From an uncultured Clostridia bacterium (GTDB lineage: Bacteria; Bacillota; Clostridia; Christensenellales; Borkfalkiaceae): 6,619 nt of DNA. Shown piece after piece: positions 5,181-6,619 of this stretch. A model generated the notes under the pieces. The model did not search any database, was not told where the DNA came from, and saw only the letters and a list, made by a program, of their open reading frames with translations. Within the stretch, counting starts at the first letter, position 1. Each line of letters starts with the position of its first letter. The stretch is taken from positions 1 through 6,619 of the forward strand of contig CAMNIW010000078.1 of the NCBI GenBank assembly GCA_946540675.1. The letters run 5' to 3'. The position numbers and the translations under genes are program-made.

Positions 5181-6619
5181 ATGGAAAAGATAGGTATTAT
5201 CGATCTCGGATCGAATTCTGCAAGGCTCGTCATCGTGGAGATGCTCGGGGACGGACACTTTATTGTCATCGACCAGATCAAGGAGAGCGTAAGGCTCGGT
5301 AAAGATATGGAGAGAGACGGGTTCTTAAAGCCGCAAAGGATAGCGGAAACTCTGAAAACTCTCAAAATGTTCAGGAAACTTTGCGACGCGTACTGCATAG
5401 AGAAGATCATCGCCGTCGCCACCGCGGCGGTAAGGCGCGCCAAAAACCAGAGAAGTTTTCTCGACGAAGTGGCGACGACCTGCGGCATAAAACTCCGCGT
5501 ATTATCGGCTGAAGAAGAAGCGATGTACGTATACAGGGGAGTCATCAACACGATGGATATCCCCAAGGGCATAATTCTCGAAATCGGCGGCGGCAGCACC
5601 AAGATAGTCAGGTACAACAGGAAAAACGTCCTTAATTACGAAACTCTTCCTTTCGGAGCGGTAACGCTTACCGAACTTTTCGCGAGCGACGGGTTGAAAC
5701 CCGAAGAACAGGCGGAGAAGATAGAAGAGTTTTTCACCGAACAACTCAAAAATATAGAGTGGCTCAAAGAACTCGACCCCGAAACTCAACTTATCGGCGT
5801 GGGCGGTTCGTTCAGGAGTCTTTGCAAACTCAGCAAGATGATGAAGAAGAGCCCCTTGAATATAGTACATAATTACCGTATGACTACCGAAGAATTCACG
5901 AGCATTTACGATATGCTCAAAGTTCTCGATCTCGACAAGAAGAAGAGAATAAAGGGTATATCGTCCAACCGCGCCGACATATTGCCGAGCGCGCTCGCGG
6001 CGGTAAGCAGTTTCGTAAAATATCTCAATTTCGACCGTATGGTCATATCCGGTTGCGGACTTAGAGAAGGCATAATGTTCAATTACGCGATGCCGATAAC
6101 CGTGGAAAAGCCGATAACCGACGTTTTGACGTACAGTCTTAACACGCTTGTAAAATTCTACAATCTCAATCAGAAGCACGTAGAACACGTGGTAAATCTC
6201 TCGGTGCAACTTTTCAAGCAACTCCGCGTCCTTCACAAGTTCCCGCGGCAGTATCTCAAAATACTCAAAGTCGTCGCGATGCTCCACAACGCCGGTATGT
6301 CGATAAAATATTACGACTACGAGAAGCATTCGGCGTACATAATACAAAACGCGAGCATTTACGGTATGACCAACCGCGAGATAGTCATGGCGTCGCTCGT
6401 CGCGTCCGTCCACAAGAGCGACGATTTCTCTATGAGCGATATAGTCAGATACAAGGCGTACATAAACGAAGAAGATGTCGACGCGATAAGGAAACTCGGC
6501 ATAATGCTGAGAATAGCGGAGAGCCTTGACAGGAGTATGTCGGGTTGCGTACAGACCATAAACTGCGACGTTTTGGGAGATTCGGTCATAATGAAGACCG
6601 AAGTCGACGGAGACGCGTC
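5181..6619 (+). CDS. Ppx/GppA-family exopolyphosphatase or pppGpp phosphohydrolase (3' end outside window)
   Basis: The frame is open for 479 codons from ATG 5181 to the right edge. The family's long form is about 500 residues, so little is missing. N-terminal ASKHA domain: GIIDLGSNSARLVIVE (5-20, phosphate loop 1); AVATAAVRRA; VLSAEEEA (107-114, region of the catalytic Glu); LEIGGGSTKIV (133-143, phosphate loop 2); GVGGSFR (206-212). The C-terminal HD-like domain (about 315-475) has His333/336, His369, His383 (KHSAYII) and His411. Members cut terminal phosphate from polyphosphate and/or pppGpp in the cytosol. Oddities: phosphate loop 2 usually reads DIGGGSTE but here Asp is Glu134 and the last Glu is Lys141, and the HD pair is His369-Asn370. 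The fold assignment is strong, but activity and the choice between polyphosphate and pppGpp are uncertain. No polyphosphate kinase gene is within the window. It is absent from a simple stop-to-stop list because it runs off the edge. Confidence 0.93.
   Translation, partial: MEKIGIIDLGSNSARLVIVEMLGDGHFIVIDQIKESVRLGKDMERDGFLKPQRIAETLKTLKMFRKLCDAYCIEKIIAVATAAVRRAKNQRSFLDEVATTCGIKLRVLSAEEEAMYVYRGVINTMDIPKGIILEIGGGSTKIVRYNRKNVLNYETLPFGAVTLTELFASDGLKPEEQAEKIEEFFTEQLKNIEWLKELDPETQLIGVGGSFRSLCKLSKMMKKSPLNIVHNYRMTTEEFTSIYDMLKVLDLDKKKRIKGISSNRADILPSALAAVSSFVKYLNFDRMVISGCGLREGIMFNYAMPITVEKPITDVLTYSLNTLVKFYNLNQKHVEHVVNLSVQLFKQLRVLHKFPRQYLKILKVVAMLHNAGMSIKYYDYEKHSAYIIQNASIYGMTNREIVMASLVASVHKSDDFSMSDIVRYKAYINEEDVDAIRKLGIMLRIAESLDRSMSGCVQTINCDVLGDSVIMKTEVDGDA

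Noticed and set aside
5502..6413. A 303-codon open frame on the - strand (and smaller ones at 5168-5617 and 6359-6589).
   Set aside because: It lies antisense to the clear Ppx/GppA coding frame. No family motifs and no ribosome site of note.

Overview
The window looks like chromosomal DNA of a Gram-positive anaerobe, most likely an uncultured gut member of the Clostridia. The grounds are indirect: AT-rich promoters with TTGnnn/TATAAT elements, strong Shine-Dalgarno sites, heavy use of ATA, AGA and AGG codons at moderate GC, a half-size TSUP transporter pair, and a surface protein with a lipobox and a C-terminal membrane anchor. This taxonomic placement is inference.

Layout from left to right. 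(1) 1-336 (+) is the 3' end of a macrodomain (ADP-ribose hydrolase) gene of the type linked to class M sirtuins. It overlaps by 29 bp a complete SirTM-type sirtuin gene (308-1162, +). In characterised relatives these two proteins write and erase ADP-ribose on a lipoyl-carrier protein (GcvH-L); the carrier and its ligase, if present, would lie upstream of the window. (2) A perfect 12-bp hairpin flanked by A and T runs (1191-1230) ends this operon and also the convergent gene. (3) 1240-4053 (-) is a 937-residue surface protein with a lipoprotein-type signal peptide, three diverged beta-sandwich (carbohydrate-binding-like) modules, an acidic linker, one C-terminal membrane helix and a charged cytosolic tail. 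It has its own clear promoter. (4) A 199-bp AT-rich divergent intergenic region follows. (5) 4253-4621 and 4625-5059 (+) are two half-size TSUP (TauE/SafE) membrane proteins that together make one normal transporter. They are in the same frame and separated only by one TAA and one Lys codon. (6) 5181 to the right edge (+) is a nearly complete Ppx/GppA-family phosphatase running off the window, with altered residues at two conserved sites.

No RNA gene, CRISPR array, insertion sequence or phage gene was seen. The blocks look functionally independent: redox-linked protein ADP-ribosylation, a cell-surface binding protein, an anion transporter, and polyphosphate/(p)ppGpp metabolism. The points most worth a second look are the macrodomain-SirTM module, the single-stop split of the TSUP gene, the altered active-site and HD residues of the Ppx homologue, and the apparent anchoring of the surface protein to the membrane at both ends.
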